From positions 1 through 64,000 of the IMG/VR virus record IMGVR_UViG_3300007609_000010: a stretch of 64,000 nt of DNA; one strand, written 5' to 3'. Made by a program: the position numbers and the translations under genes. Shown here piece by piece: positions 40,204-48,924 of the stretch. Below the pieces are notes generated by a model. The model did not search any database. It was not told the DNA's origin and saw only the letters and a program-made list of their open reading frames with translations. This DNA is from a virus. Within the stretch, counting starts at the first letter, position 1. Each line of letters opens with the position of its first letter.

Positions 40204-42102
40204 ATGAGTTATCAACTTAACAAAACAGACGGTAGTATATTAGTAGACCTCATAGATGGAAAGATAGATACTTCCAGTACTAACTTGGCATTGGTTGGTA
40301 GAGGTTACAGAGGGTACGGCGAAGTATTCAACGAAAACTTTATTAAACTATTAGAAAATTTTGCCAACACTGCCGCACCTAGCAATCCGCTAGCTGGACA
40401 GATATGGTGGGACACTGCTACAGACAAGCTAAAAATTTATACAGGAACCCAGTGGAAGTCGAACGCAGAACCTTATGTTCAGGCAACTGAGCCCTCAGAA
40501 TTATTAAACGGAGAATTTTGGTTTAACAATAGAGATAAGCAACTATTCTTTTCGGATGGAGGAAATCCAGTCTTAATTGGACCTAGCTATACAACTAGCC
40601 AAGGTAAAAGTGGCCTGTTTATTGAAAACATTACCAGTATTGATGCTCGAACTTTTCCTGTTGTCAAGCTGTTTATAGGCGGAATTGCAGTAGGAGTATT
40701 CAGTGACAACGAATTTACTCCTGATGTAACACAGCGTGTTGAAGAATTAGTTACAGATCAAAACCCGCAGGGTATTATATTCAAAGGTTTTAACGTTTTT
40801 GATAAAGATAATTTCCGTTATGTAGGCACAGCTGAAAGTGCAACCAAAATACTACAAGCAGACGGAACATTTGTAACAGCAGATCAAATTGTGCGTGCAG
40901 ACCAGAATACTTTAACGACTGGTAACTTTGAAGTTCGTAATCAAAATGGCATTGTGTTTTCAACACCTGCCAGCACGTATGTAAATATGCGTCCACAGGG
41001 TGCAAATTTCTTTATTGAAAACCAATTAGCAAACTCTGATCTTGCATTACGAGTGAGATCTTCAGCCTTTCAAGGCAGCATAGTCAACGGTATATATATT
41101 GATGCCAGCGAAGGTAGAGTGGGAATATTTAACAACAATCGTCTGCCAGCATATACTATGGACGTTGAAGGCGACATGCGAGTGACAGGCAACTTACTGG
41201 TAGAAGGTGAGCAGTTATCTGTGGAAGTAACAACCTTGCAGGTATTAGACAAAAGTATTAAACTTGCTGTTACAGCAGACGGCGATGCAGAAGATGACGC
41301 TGTGGCCGCAGGCGGTGGTGTCATTCTTAGATCTGACGATGGCGATAAGACTATTACATGGGAACTTCCTACAAATTCATGGACATTTAACAAAAGCGTT
41401 GATTTAAGCGATGCTGGCACTCACTTGTCTATTGCAGGGAGCACAAAGCTTACTGACAATACTTTAGAAAACATTGCATTTGCCGAAGACCTAGTTCGGA
41501 TAGGAACATTAGAATTTCTAAATGTAGATGCTTTAACCCTAGACGGCAACAAGATTTCTGCCGCAACTACTATGACTGTTGAGTCTAATGCCGCAGACGG
41601 TAACGGCTTCAGTTTGTTCTTAGATCTAGCAGGAAACGTAAGATTTACAACTCCTAGACAGATTAAAAATGTTTTAGAACCAGAGCTAGCAGGCGACGTA
41701 TCAAATAAAAAGTATGTTGATGACAGTATTCTGCAAAGTCCTATCGTTTTAACATTTGATGTAACAGGGTTAGATGTCCAAGCAGGATTCTTACAGACAC
41801 TGGCAGGATTCATTGACGATCTTGTTCCGGCTGATGCTGAAAATATCGGAAAAATAGCAAGAATTCATACTTACAGCTATTCAGATGTTGAGATTAATAT
41901 CGAAGCGGCTAAAAATGTTTCCACGGTGGCTGTAGATGCTAATGGTACACTAAATCAACCAGTTGTGCGAGACATTGCATTTAGTAATATTCAATTTGCT
42001 AATCCAGACAGACAATTACTAGAATATCGAGTAGAACTGGTAGATCCAGGAACAGGAATACCGATTCCTCAGTGGACGCACCAAGACACAACTAGTTACT
42101 AA
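40204..42102 (+). CDS. Tail fibre protein, second of three related fibres
   Basis: The 632-residue protein shares the N-terminal module with its neighbours (GYGEVFNENFIKLLENFAN, GQIWWDTATDKLKIY, then GEFWFNNRDKQLFF). The shaft has trimeric-fibre motifs (YTMDVEGDMRVTGNLLVEG and SNKKYVDDSI). It lacks the collar domain of the upstream gene and ends in a beta-rich domain of unknown type (from about 520). It probably arose by duplication with swapping of the tip. The start ATG lies three bases after the upstream stop. Confidence 0.75.
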   Translation: MSYQLNKTDGSILVDLIDGKIDTSSTNLALVGRGYRGYGEVFNENFIKLLENFANTAAPSNPLAGQIWWDTATDKLKIYTGTQWKSNAEPYVQATEPSELLNGEFWFNNRDKQLFFSDGGNPVLIGPSYTTSQGKSGLFIENITSIDARTFPVVKLFIGGIAVGVFSDNEFTPDVTQRVEELVTDQNPQGIIFKGFNVFDKDNFRYVGTAESATKILQADGTFVTADQIVRADQNTLTTGNFEVRNQNGIVFSTPASTYVNMRPQGANFFIENQLANSDLALRVRSSAFQGSIVNGIYIDASEGRVGIFNNNRLPAYTMDVEGDMRVTGNLLVEGEQLSVEVTTLQVLDKSIKLAVTADGDAEDDAVAAGGGVILRSDDGDKTITWELPTNSWTFNKSVDLSDAGTHLSIAGSTKLTDNTLENIAFAEDLVRIGTLEFLNVDALTLDGNKISAATTMTVESNAADGNGFSLFLDLAGNVRFTTPRQIKNVLEPELAGDVSNKKYVDDSILQSPIVLTFDVTGLDVQAGFLQTLAGFIDDLVPADAENIGKIARIHTYSYSDVEINIEAAKNVSTVAVDANGTLNQPVVRDIAFSNIQFANPDRQLLEYRVELVDPGTGIPIPQWTHQDTTSY

Positions 42103-42105
42103 TAA

Positions 42106-42113
42106 GATAAATA
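42106..42113 (+). promoter_or_regulatory. Late promoter GATAAATA
   Basis: GATAAATA, seven of eight to the T4 late box, 27 bases before the ATG of the third fibre gene. Confidence 0.55.
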
Positions 42114-42140
42114 TACTATACAACAGGGGTTTAAAACAAA

Positions 42141-43670
42141 ATGGCTTATCAAATTGATAGATTCGACAATTCATTGCTAGCAGTTGTAGAAGACGGAACG
42201 CTTGATCAAACCACTAACCTTAAGCTAATTGGTAAAAATTATGCAGGTTATGGCGAAATTCAAAATGAAAATTTTCTTTTTCTTTTAGAAAATTTTGCAG
42301 GCGGCAATCCTCCTACACGAGCAATTAGAGGGCAAGTGTGGTATGATACTACACAAAATAAATTAAAATATTTTGTAGCAGAAGATGCCGCGGCACCTGG
42401 TATAGGATATTGGAAAAGCACAGGCGGATCATCTGTATCTGCTACAGAGCCAACTGGTCTGTCAGAAGGAGATTTCTGGTGGGATAGTGTAAACGGACAA
42501 CTGTATGTTCTTGATGCTGCAGGTAATTTTGTTCTTGTAGGACCGCAAACAGCGGGCACCGGTGTCACTAGCATGATCAGTGACGAAGTTCAGGACAGTG
42601 TAGGCACAGTGCGCAGTATTATCAAAGCTGTAGTAAATGACGAAGTTGTATACATTATTAGCCCTAGTGAGTTTACCTTAAACGAATTAACCCCTATTCC
42701 AGGTTACGATAGAATTAGAAAAGGTCTTACTTTAAAGTGGACTAAAATTCTTGACAATGGCGTAACCAACAGAATCAATGAAACAGATAAAGATTTTGAA
42801 TTCCACGGAACTGCATCTAATGCAGAAAAACTAGGCGGAGTTGATGCAAATCAATATGTTCTAAAGAATGCAGTAAGCTTTACTGGTGCTGTAAATTTTG
42901 AGGATGCTGGCCTTACTGTAGGTGACGGCAATGATTTGCGCATTTATGTTGAAAATGATAATAAAGCTGTTCTAGAAAATCAAACTGGCGCCAGTAGTGA
43001 AATCAGAGTTAAAACTACAAATACATCTGGTGTAACTGTTCATACATTTACGTTTGATAATAATGGGTTAATTCCTAATGCAGATAACGCAGTTGATCTT
43101 GGCGCATCTGGCAAGCGTGTAAAAGATATTTATGCAGTAAGATTGCGTGGCGAAGCAGACCAAACTCAATTCTTAAAGACTGCTAATGCAGATACTGCAA
43201 CAAATGGATATCTGCCAGGCGATGTACAGGCATTAGCGAACACAGTAGCTGCAAGAGACGGCGACGGCAATATAAGAGCAAATTTATTTGTAGGTACAGC
43301 TACCCAAGCACGGTTTGCTGACTTAGCAGAAAATTACACCACGGGCGAGGAATTGCCAGTCGGAACAGCAGTAGCAGTGTGCAGTCATCTAGATCACGAA
43401 GTTCATCCTGCAAAAGCGAGTGATCTATGTGTTGGTGTTATCTCTGCACACCCTGCATATTTAATGAACGCAGAAGCAGAAGGGCAAGCAGTTGGTTTAA
43501 AAGGTCGTGTACCAGTAAGGGTAAACGGACCCGTTTCAAAAGGTATGGCAGTTTATGCATACGAAAACGGCGTGTGTTCTACTATAGCAAGCGCCGCTTT
43601 AGTAGGAATAGCATTGGAGACAAATCAAGACGAGGGCGAAAAACTAGTAGAATGCATACTTAAAGTATAA
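42141..43670 (+). CDS. Tail fibre protein, third of three related fibres
   Basis: The 509-residue protein has the shared N-terminal module (GYGEIQNENFLFLLENFAG, GQVWYDT, GDFWWDS) and a beta shaft (IPNADNAVDLGASGKRVKDIYAV). The end (about 394-509) carries DLAENYTTGEELPVGTAV, GVISAHPAYLMNAE and GLKGRVPVRVNGPVSKGM, a C-terminal domain found on many phage fibres. That domain may help trimer folding or form the tip. No autoproteolysis site was seen. The gene follows a late promoter. Confidence 0.75.
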   Translation: MAYQIDRFDNSLLAVVEDGTLDQTTNLKLIGKNYAGYGEIQNENFLFLLENFAGGNPPTRAIRGQVWYDTTQNKLKYFVAEDAAAPGIGYWKSTGGSSVSATEPTGLSEGDFWWDSVNGQLYVLDAAGNFVLVGPQTAGTGVTSMISDEVQDSVGTVRSIIKAVVNDEVVYIISPSEFTLNELTPIPGYDRIRKGLTLKWTKILDNGVTNRINETDKDFEFHGTASNAEKLGGVDANQYVLKNAVSFTGAVNFEDAGLTVGDGNDLRIYVENDNKAVLENQTGASSEIRVKTTNTSGVTVHTFTFDNNGLIPNADNAVDLGASGKRVKDIYAVRLRGEADQTQFLKTANADTATNGYLPGDVQALANTVAARDGDGNIRANLFVGTATQARFADLAENYTTGEELPVGTAVAVCSHLDHEVHPAKASDLCVGVISAHPAYLMNAEAEGQAVGLKGRVPVRVNGPVSKGMAVYAYENGVCSTIASAALVGIALETNQDEGEKLVECILKV

Positions 43671-43680
43671 GGAATAGTTT

Positions 43681-44760
43681 ATGGCCGTCGGAGATTTAGT
43701 TACAGCATCAAGGTTTAACCTTCTACAGAATAGAATCGCAGGAATTCTAGGCTTTGGAGCAGGGTCGAACGGTTATGGCCAAGGATTGTCAGGTTATGGA
43801 GGAGCTGTAGCCAGTGCAGAAGTATCAAATATCACAGATACTCTAAATAATACTATTACTGCGCAGAATATTAATGATCTTTATATTGATCTACTTAGAG
43901 CTCGTATCCATCAAATTGGAACTGCTAATGTAGAAATAAAGCAAATTGTTGATAATTTGCTTACAGATGATAGAGACGTTTTACTTAAAAAAGATCTTAA
44001 CACTGTTGCTGAGGAAACAAGTGTGTTTGTCGATCAACAAGGCAACGAAAGTGTAGATCCTTTAGGAAATTTCAAAGGCTTTGCAGATTTTGAAGCACTA
44101 ATGGATCGTGTAGAAAGTAACAAGTTTGTTATGCATTCTACACAAGGACAATACGATCAAGGTGCTGAGAGCGTTAGAACAGCTACATGGAACACACAAG
44201 TGGCTCATGAAGTTAAAGTTACTTTTAGAAATGCAGACCATAGACGACATTTTTTCAATTCCGGTGGTGAAATTAGATTGAATCCAACTTTGGACAATCC
44301 TCTTAACTCAAAAGCAGATGACTGGGCAGGGCTCTTGTATACTGCAGGCGTTATTATCTTTAATTATAATGGAACCCGTAAAAAAGAAGTGAGTGCATCT
44401 GTATATGGCTCACTATATTCGCAAATAATTCCGCCGCAGGAGTTTGGTGTGGGAAATTTGTCAGTAAACAGCAGTTATCAACTTTGTTTCAGAAAAACCA
44501 GTAATTCTATCAACGACGCAGGAATTTATTCAAGTAATGCACTAGAAATATATGCTAAAGAAAACAGCGATAGAGAGTTACAATTTAGAATTTTACTTAA
44601 TGATTCGTCTGCAGATCCTATTATTGATAACTTAGTGCAAGGAACAGTTACAAGCAGAATCGGACACTTCCGTGCAAAAGGCAATTTTACCCAAAGTGAC
44701 GACCTTTTCCTTAATATTGAAGTTCCTCCCCCACTTTATCAAAATGTTTCAAACCTGTAA
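43681..44760 (+). CDS. Virion-associated protein, first of a related pair
   Basis: The 359-residue protein starts RFNLLQNRIAGILGFG, then has DLYIDLLRARIHQIG and, after a linker, HFFNSGGEIRLNP and a beta-rich end. The next gene shares all these landmarks, so the two are paralogues. The HFFNSGGEIR block occurs in phage structural proteins near fibres. The AAGGA site and position downstream of the fibre genes fit a late virion or fibre-accessory protein. Exact role unknown. Confidence 0.65.
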   Translation: MAVGDLVTASRFNLLQNRIAGILGFGAGSNGYGQGLSGYGGAVASAEVSNITDTLNNTITAQNINDLYIDLLRARIHQIGTANVEIKQIVDNLLTDDRDVLLKKDLNTVAEETSVFVDQQGNESVDPLGNFKGFADFEALMDRVESNKFVMHSTQGQYDQGAESVRTATWNTQVAHEVKVTFRNADHRRHFFNSGGEIRLNPTLDNPLNSKADDWAGLLYTAGVIIFNYNGTRKKEVSASVYGSLYSQIIPPQEFGVGNLSVNSSYQLCFRKTSNSINDAGIYSSNALEIYAKENSDRELQFRILLNDSSADPIIDNLVQGTVTSRIGHFRAKGNFTQSDDLFLNIEVPPPLYQNVSNL

Positions 44761-44761
44761 T

Positions 44762-44798
44762 CTTTGGTAGTTATTTCTTTATAAATAAATTACCAAAG
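44762..44798 (+). promoter_or_regulatory. Hairpin covering the ribosome-binding site, with the late promoter inside it
   Basis: CTTTGGTA (44762-44769) pairs perfectly with TACCAAAG (44791-44798), and TTATTT (44771-44776) with AAATAA (44783-44788), leaving a six-base loop. The 3' arm overlaps the AAAGGA ribosome-binding site (44795-44800) of the gene starting at 44806. The late box at 44780-44787 is inside the hairpin, so late messages would begin about 44793 and lack the 5' arm. Confidence 0.6.
44780..44787 (+). promoter_or_regulatory. Perfect late promoter TATAAATA
   Basis: An exact match to the T4 late consensus, 18 bases before the ATG at 44806. This is the best late box in the window. 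Confidence 0.75.
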
Positions 44799-44805
44799 GA
44801 ATTTT

Positions 44806-46269
44806 ATGAGCCAGCGTGTCACTGCACAAAAATATAATAATCTCCAACAGCGAATTGCCGCAATTTTAGGAAATTCGTCGGGCTCTACACCTCTTACAGG
44901 ATATGGGCAAAATGTTGAAAGTACCGTGCATTACCCAGTTCAAGCTGATGTATCTAAAATAACTGCTAATCAATATAGAGATTTATATATAGATTTAGTT
45001 AGAGCAAGAGTCCATCAGATTGGATCTTCTAATTTTAACATAGACGACTTTGTATCTAACACGGCTAAAGGAATTAGCAGGGCAGATAAAGTTGAACTTT
45101 CATATATAAACAGTTTAGAAAGTTTAATGACAACCATAGAAAATGATAAATTCGATGTGCACGGTACACAGATTAATTTAGAATTATTTGATCCTTTAGG
45201 GCGGGGATACACTGACAGACGAGTTAGTAGCTGGAACACTGAAATTACTCAAGTATTCAGAATATCGTGGGGATCAACATCGGCTAGAAATCATTTCTTT
45301 AACGCAGGCGGCGAAATTAGAATGCAAATATCGCTTACAAACGGTTCTGGTGGTAAAGCTAGTGATTGGGCAAACTTGTTTCAAACAGCCGGAACAGTCC
45401 GTTTTGCTCAAAATCAAGTATTTGCATCTAGCGGGCTGACAAGCCTAACCGGTAACAGAGTCCTTACACAATTGTCGCCTGGATTTCATACAATATATAG
45501 TAAAAGGAGTAATTCTGTAAGCAACAGCGGAGCGTATTCCCAAAATATCATGAGAATTAATGCACGCAATATAAATTCCGCTACTATTGAATTTGAGCTA
45601 ATATTTAATGACCTCGCCGGCGACAACAATATTGATAATTTAGTCATAGGAACAGTATCTACTTCTATACAAAGTGCAACTCCATTTGGCTCGGTTGTAA
45701 TAGACGGTCAATCTTATCCTACTGTGCAATTGCCTGCACCGATCTATAGTGGTATCACTAGTATAAGCGATGGCACTGCAACTATAGAAACCCCACCGCC
45801 TGCACCGGTATATGATCCTGCAGGAACATTTTTGGGTGATTTTTGTCAAGGATTTGATTTAGTAGGTACATATGCAGACGGCTCTGGCGGAACATATACG
45901 CAGACTATCGAATCTAACAGTGCTAGTTGTGGTTACGAACCCCCTTGCCAAAATCCACCTAACATCACTGCTTCAAGAGGTACTTACGCACAAGACAGCA
46001 GAATTATTTGGAGCAATGGAAGAGATTCGGGTTATTTAGACATGCTGATTACTCCTTTTGATAGTCGAGGCGCCACAATAAAAGGATGGTACTTGACTTA
46101 TTTAGGACGTGATGCCGACTGGGATGGTTGGAATTATTGGTATGACGAATGGGATATATACGGCGAAAGCGGCACCTTAACAGCGTTCTTAAATGCGGTG
46201 GCAATAGAACAGCAGTACGGCACTCCTACAGTATATACCTACTGTGAGTATCAAGATCTCATATCATAA
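44806..46269 (+). CDS. Virion-associated protein, second of the pair, with extra C-terminal modules
   Basis: Residues 1-330 parallel the upstream gene (YNNLQQRIAAILG, DLYIDLVRARVHQIG, HFFNAGGEIRMQ). A Pro-rich linker then leads to a Cys-containing module (about 345-385: DFCQGFDLVGTYADGSGG to CGYEPP) found repeatedly in phage structural proteins. The end (about 420-487) has YLTYLGRDADWDGWNYWYDEW, close to the DUF4214 repeat (LGR..D..G..YW) of secreted and virion proteins. The added modules suggest surface display or carbohydrate contact. Expression seems late-restricted by the promoter and hairpin just upstream. Confidence 0.7.
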   Translation: MSQRVTAQKYNNLQQRIAAILGNSSGSTPLTGYGQNVESTVHYPVQADVSKITANQYRDLYIDLVRARVHQIGSSNFNIDDFVSNTAKGISRADKVELSYINSLESLMTTIENDKFDVHGTQINLELFDPLGRGYTDRRVSSWNTEITQVFRISWGSTSARNHFFNAGGEIRMQISLTNGSGGKASDWANLFQTAGTVRFAQNQVFASSGLTSLTGNRVLTQLSPGFHTIYSKRSNSVSNSGAYSQNIMRINARNINSATIEFELIFNDLAGDNNIDNLVIGTVSTSIQSATPFGSVVIDGQSYPTVQLPAPIYSGITSISDGTATIETPPPAPVYDPAGTFLGDFCQGFDLVGTYADGSGGTYTQTIESNSASCGYEPPCQNPPNITASRGTYAQDSRIIWSNGRDSGYLDMLITPFDSRGATIKGWYLTYLGRDADWDGWNYWYDEWDIYGESGTLTAFLNAVAIEQQYGTPTVYTYCEYQDLIS

Positions 46270-46270
46270 T

Positions 46271-46299
46271 TTGACATTTAATGTTTTGTTTGCTATAAT
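46271..46299 (+). promoter_or_regulatory. Perfect sigma-70 promoter for the radical SAM/glycosyltransferase operon
   Basis: TTGACA (46271-46276), exactly 17 bases, then TATAAT (46294-46299): no mismatch to the host consensus. An AGGAG ribosome-binding site (46313-46317) sits six bases before the ATG at 46324. It contrasts with the late boxes before the structural genes and implies transcription by unmodified host polymerase. Confidence 0.85.
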
Positions 46300-46323
46300 T
46301 AATTATAATTATAGGAGACTAAA

Positions 46324-46674
46324 ATGGACGAACGTCTATCAAAAGCGTTAGAGTTTGCAAACTACTCAGTCACAATTAATAATCAAAAAAGAATTCTAAA
46401 AGAAAAGTTTTTTGAAGATCTTGTATACTTTATTCAAGGAAGTCAATTCACAATTACCAAAGAACTAATTAACTTTGTGTCCTTTCTAGTGGAAAAAGGA
46501 TACACCCAAGATATTGTGTTGGTCGACGACAATGATCTTCCTACATCAATTAAGGACCTAGAAGACTTTCAGGATAATATTCTTGATCAATATTTCCAAG
46601 CATCAAACACATACCACGAAAAGTATTTAGAATTATCAAAAAAAAGAAGCGTAGAGAAATTAGTAGATGAGTAA
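46324..46674 (+). CDS. Small conserved phage protein of unknown function, first gene of the operon
   Basis: The 116-residue protein is charged and mostly helical (KALEFANYSVTINNQKRILKEKF, then FTITKELINFVSFLVEKG, a VLVDDND turn and a long C-terminal helix). I recall similar short proteins in marine T4-like phages, without a role. It has the best ribosome-binding site of the cluster and follows the sigma-70 promoter directly. Its stop overlaps the next start by eight bases. No catalytic motif is visible. Confidence 0.7.
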   Translation: MDERLSKALEFANYSVTINNQKRILKEKFFEDLVYFIQGSQFTITKELINFVSFLVEKGYTQDIVLVDDNDLPTSIKDLEDFQDNILDQYFQASNTYHEKYLELSKKRSVEKLVDE

Positions 46675-47512
46675 GGGTGTAGTCCTAATAGCTAATAATA
46701 ATGGACATATAGACTACGTTAAGCAAGCAGTCTTTCTGTCACATCGAGTAAAACAATATTTAAATCTTCCTGTAACAGTTATTACAGACTCGCCAAATTA
46801 TCTAAAAAATAATTTCGACACAGATCATCTCGACCAAATAATCACAATAGATTACAAAGAAACTACTAATAAGCGGTTCTACTTCGACGGAGCAATGTCG
46901 CATAAAACTCTACAATTTAAAAATCAATCAAGAACATTGTGTTACTTCCTGTCGCCCTATGATAAAACTTTGGTAATGGATACTGATTATATTATATGCA
47001 ATGACGTTTTGTTAAAATGTTTTGACAGCAACAGTGATTTAATGTTGTATAGAAAGTCTTACGATATATCTAACATTCGAGACACACATGAATTTAAATA
47101 TGTTAGTGATCAAAGCATAATATTTTATTGGGCTACAGTATTATATTTTACAAAAAACAGTAAGAATGATGCATTTTTTGGGTTAATTGACCATATTCAA
47201 GAAGAATGGCATCATTATAGAAAAACATATCAAATTTCAAACTCGATGTTTAGAAATGATTTTGCATTCAGTATTGCTTTGCATATTATGAGAGGGTTTG
47301 AAAACAGCACAGAAATTGCCGACGAACTCCCAGGCAAACACTTCTATACCGCCGATAAAGATATTTTGTGGAAATTAAATGATGATAAAATGATGTTCCT
47401 GGTAGAAAAGAAAGATTATGTTGGGGAATATACTCCAGTCTCGACCCAAGGTATGAACGTGCATGTTATGAATAAGTTTAGTTTAGAAAGATGTATGGGG
47501 AACGTTAAATGA
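46667..47512 (+). CDS. GT-A-type glycosyltransferase-like protein
   Basis: The 281-residue protein has the layout of a GT8-like sugar transferase: GVVLIANNNGHIDYVKQAVFL at the start, VTVITD, and the metal-binding DxD motif in TLVMDTDYI (about residue 105). A His/Trp-rich acceptor region follows (EEWHHYRKTY), then an NDFAFSIALHIM block. Such enzymes move a sugar from a nucleotide donor to an acceptor in the cytoplasm. It overlaps both neighbours and is the first of two enzymes of this type here. Donor and acceptor cannot be told from the sequence. Confidence 0.7.
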   Translation: MSKGVVLIANNNGHIDYVKQAVFLSHRVKQYLNLPVTVITDSPNYLKNNFDTDHLDQIITIDYKETTNKRFYFDGAMSHKTLQFKNQSRTLCYFLSPYDKTLVMDTDYIICNDVLLKCFDSNSDLMLYRKSYDISNIRDTHEFKYVSDQSIIFYWATVLYFTKNSKNDAFFGLIDHIQEEWHHYRKTYQISNSMFRNDFAFSIALHIMRGFENSTEIADELPGKHFYTADKDILWKLNDDKMMFLVEKKDYVGEYTPVSTQGMNVHVMNKFSLERCMGNVK

Positions 47513-48924
47513 GTAGAGGTTTTTTGGTACTAGCACAAAATAGTGTTAACAAAGATTTCAACATTAAACCAGTGCATTACCTAAATGAAGAGTACACTGG
47601 AGTTTTTGTAGATGTTTGGTATAAAGAACTAGCACACACAAAAGGACAACATGTTTATTATAACGGAACTGTTTATAAAGTTAAGGAAACCTGTTTACCA
47701 AATACCGATTTTGACAAAAGTAAGTACGAAATATTAGTAAAAGACGTGAGACTTATTGATGATAAAAATAAACAGTTAGAATTTCATCGAGCATTCAAGG
47801 ACGACATTGTACTAGATAATAATAAATTATATTCAGTACAAAAAGTAGATGACGAAGTTGATTACGCTCTTACTCCAATACATGAAGATAAACACATTGA
47901 TATTTGGTACAAAGACACAGAATATGAAAAAGGATCTTTTGTATGGTGCAATAACACTGTATATGAATTATTAGAATCTGTAAAGGGCGATACAGCACTT
48001 TCACAAGTTCACAAGAAAGTTGCGCATGAAAATATTTTGTTATATGCCGACAATAATAAATCCTTATTTTTTTCAGATCCGAGGAAAAGTGCAACAGTAT
48101 TGTATTATAATAAATTAAATATTCTTACCCCAGTTTGTGTAGAAAACTACGTGCAACAAGCATGTCTTCTAGCCAGCACGTTAAAAAAACATTGTCCCGA
48201 AGAAAAAATATCAATTGTTACAAATGACGAAGTTCCTCCTAAACAAAAAAAATTGTTTGATAGGATAATTCCTATCCCATTCGGTGACGACGCAACTGAG
48301 TCTGCTTGGAAGGTCGAAAACAGATGGAAACTCTATCATTGTAGTCCGTACGAAAAAACCATAGTTATGGATTCAGATATGATAATATTAGAAGATATAA
48401 CTAGGTGGTGGAAGTATTTAGAAAAGTATAAGTTATTCTTTACGTCTAACGTACAAACATATAGACAAGAAACTGTGCAAGATAATTATTATAGAAAAAC
48501 ATTTATAAAAAATAATCTTCCTAACATTTATACTGGTTTGCATTATTTTGAAAAATCCGAGCTTCCAGAAAGATTTTATAACTATTTGGAGACTGTTTGC
48601 AAGAATTGGGAAGAATTTTATTCTAAGTTCCTACCTAACAACACTCCTCCCAGATTGAGTATAGATGTTGCATCTGCACTAGTAGTAAAAATACTAGATA
48701 TAGAAAATCAAGTTACATCTACAAATTCAAATGTCACTTTTACACATATGAAGTCATTTGTGCAGAATTGGAGATCACCTACAGAAAGCTGGCAACAATC
48801 GGTATCTGTGTACATACCGGAAAATCTTCAGCTTAAAATAGGAAATTATGTGCAACGTGGGGTATTGCATTATACAGAAAATAGTTTTGTAAACAACAGC
48901 GGTATTGAAAATTTATATGGATAG
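47509..48924 (+). CDS. Glycosyltransferase-like protein with two N-terminal carbohydrate-binding-like modules
   Basis: The 471-residue protein begins with two tandem Trp/Tyr modules (about residues 30-85, VDVWYKELAHTKGQHVYYNG; and about 125-175, IDIWYKDTEYEKGSFVWCNN) resembling CBM5/12-type binding repeats. The rest is a GT8-like transferase: LTPVCVENYVQQACLLASTL, SIVTND, WKLYHCSPYEKTIVMDSDMI with the DxD at about 287, and an acceptor domain. The modules recur in the next gene and, in looser form, in the giant virion protein. The fusion suggests that the enzyme binds a glycan while extending it. ATGA overlap with the gene before. Confidence 0.7.
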   Translation: MSRGFLVLAQNSVNKDFNIKPVHYLNEEYTGVFVDVWYKELAHTKGQHVYYNGTVYKVKETCLPNTDFDKSKYEILVKDVRLIDDKNKQLEFHRAFKDDIVLDNNKLYSVQKVDDEVDYALTPIHEDKHIDIWYKDTEYEKGSFVWCNNTVYELLESVKGDTALSQVHKKVAHENILLYADNNKSLFFSDPRKSATVLYYNKLNILTPVCVENYVQQACLLASTLKKHCPEEKISIVTNDEVPPKQKKLFDRIIPIPFGDDATESAWKVENRWKLYHCSPYEKTIVMDSDMIILEDITRWWKYLEKYKLFFTSNVQTYRQETVQDNYYRKTFIKNNLPNIYTGLHYFEKSELPERFYNYLETVCKNWEEFYSKFLPNNTPPRLSIDVASALVVKILDIENQVTSTNSNVTFTHMKSFVQNWRSPTESWQQSVSVYIPENLQLKIGNYVQRGVLHYTENSFVNNSGIENLYG

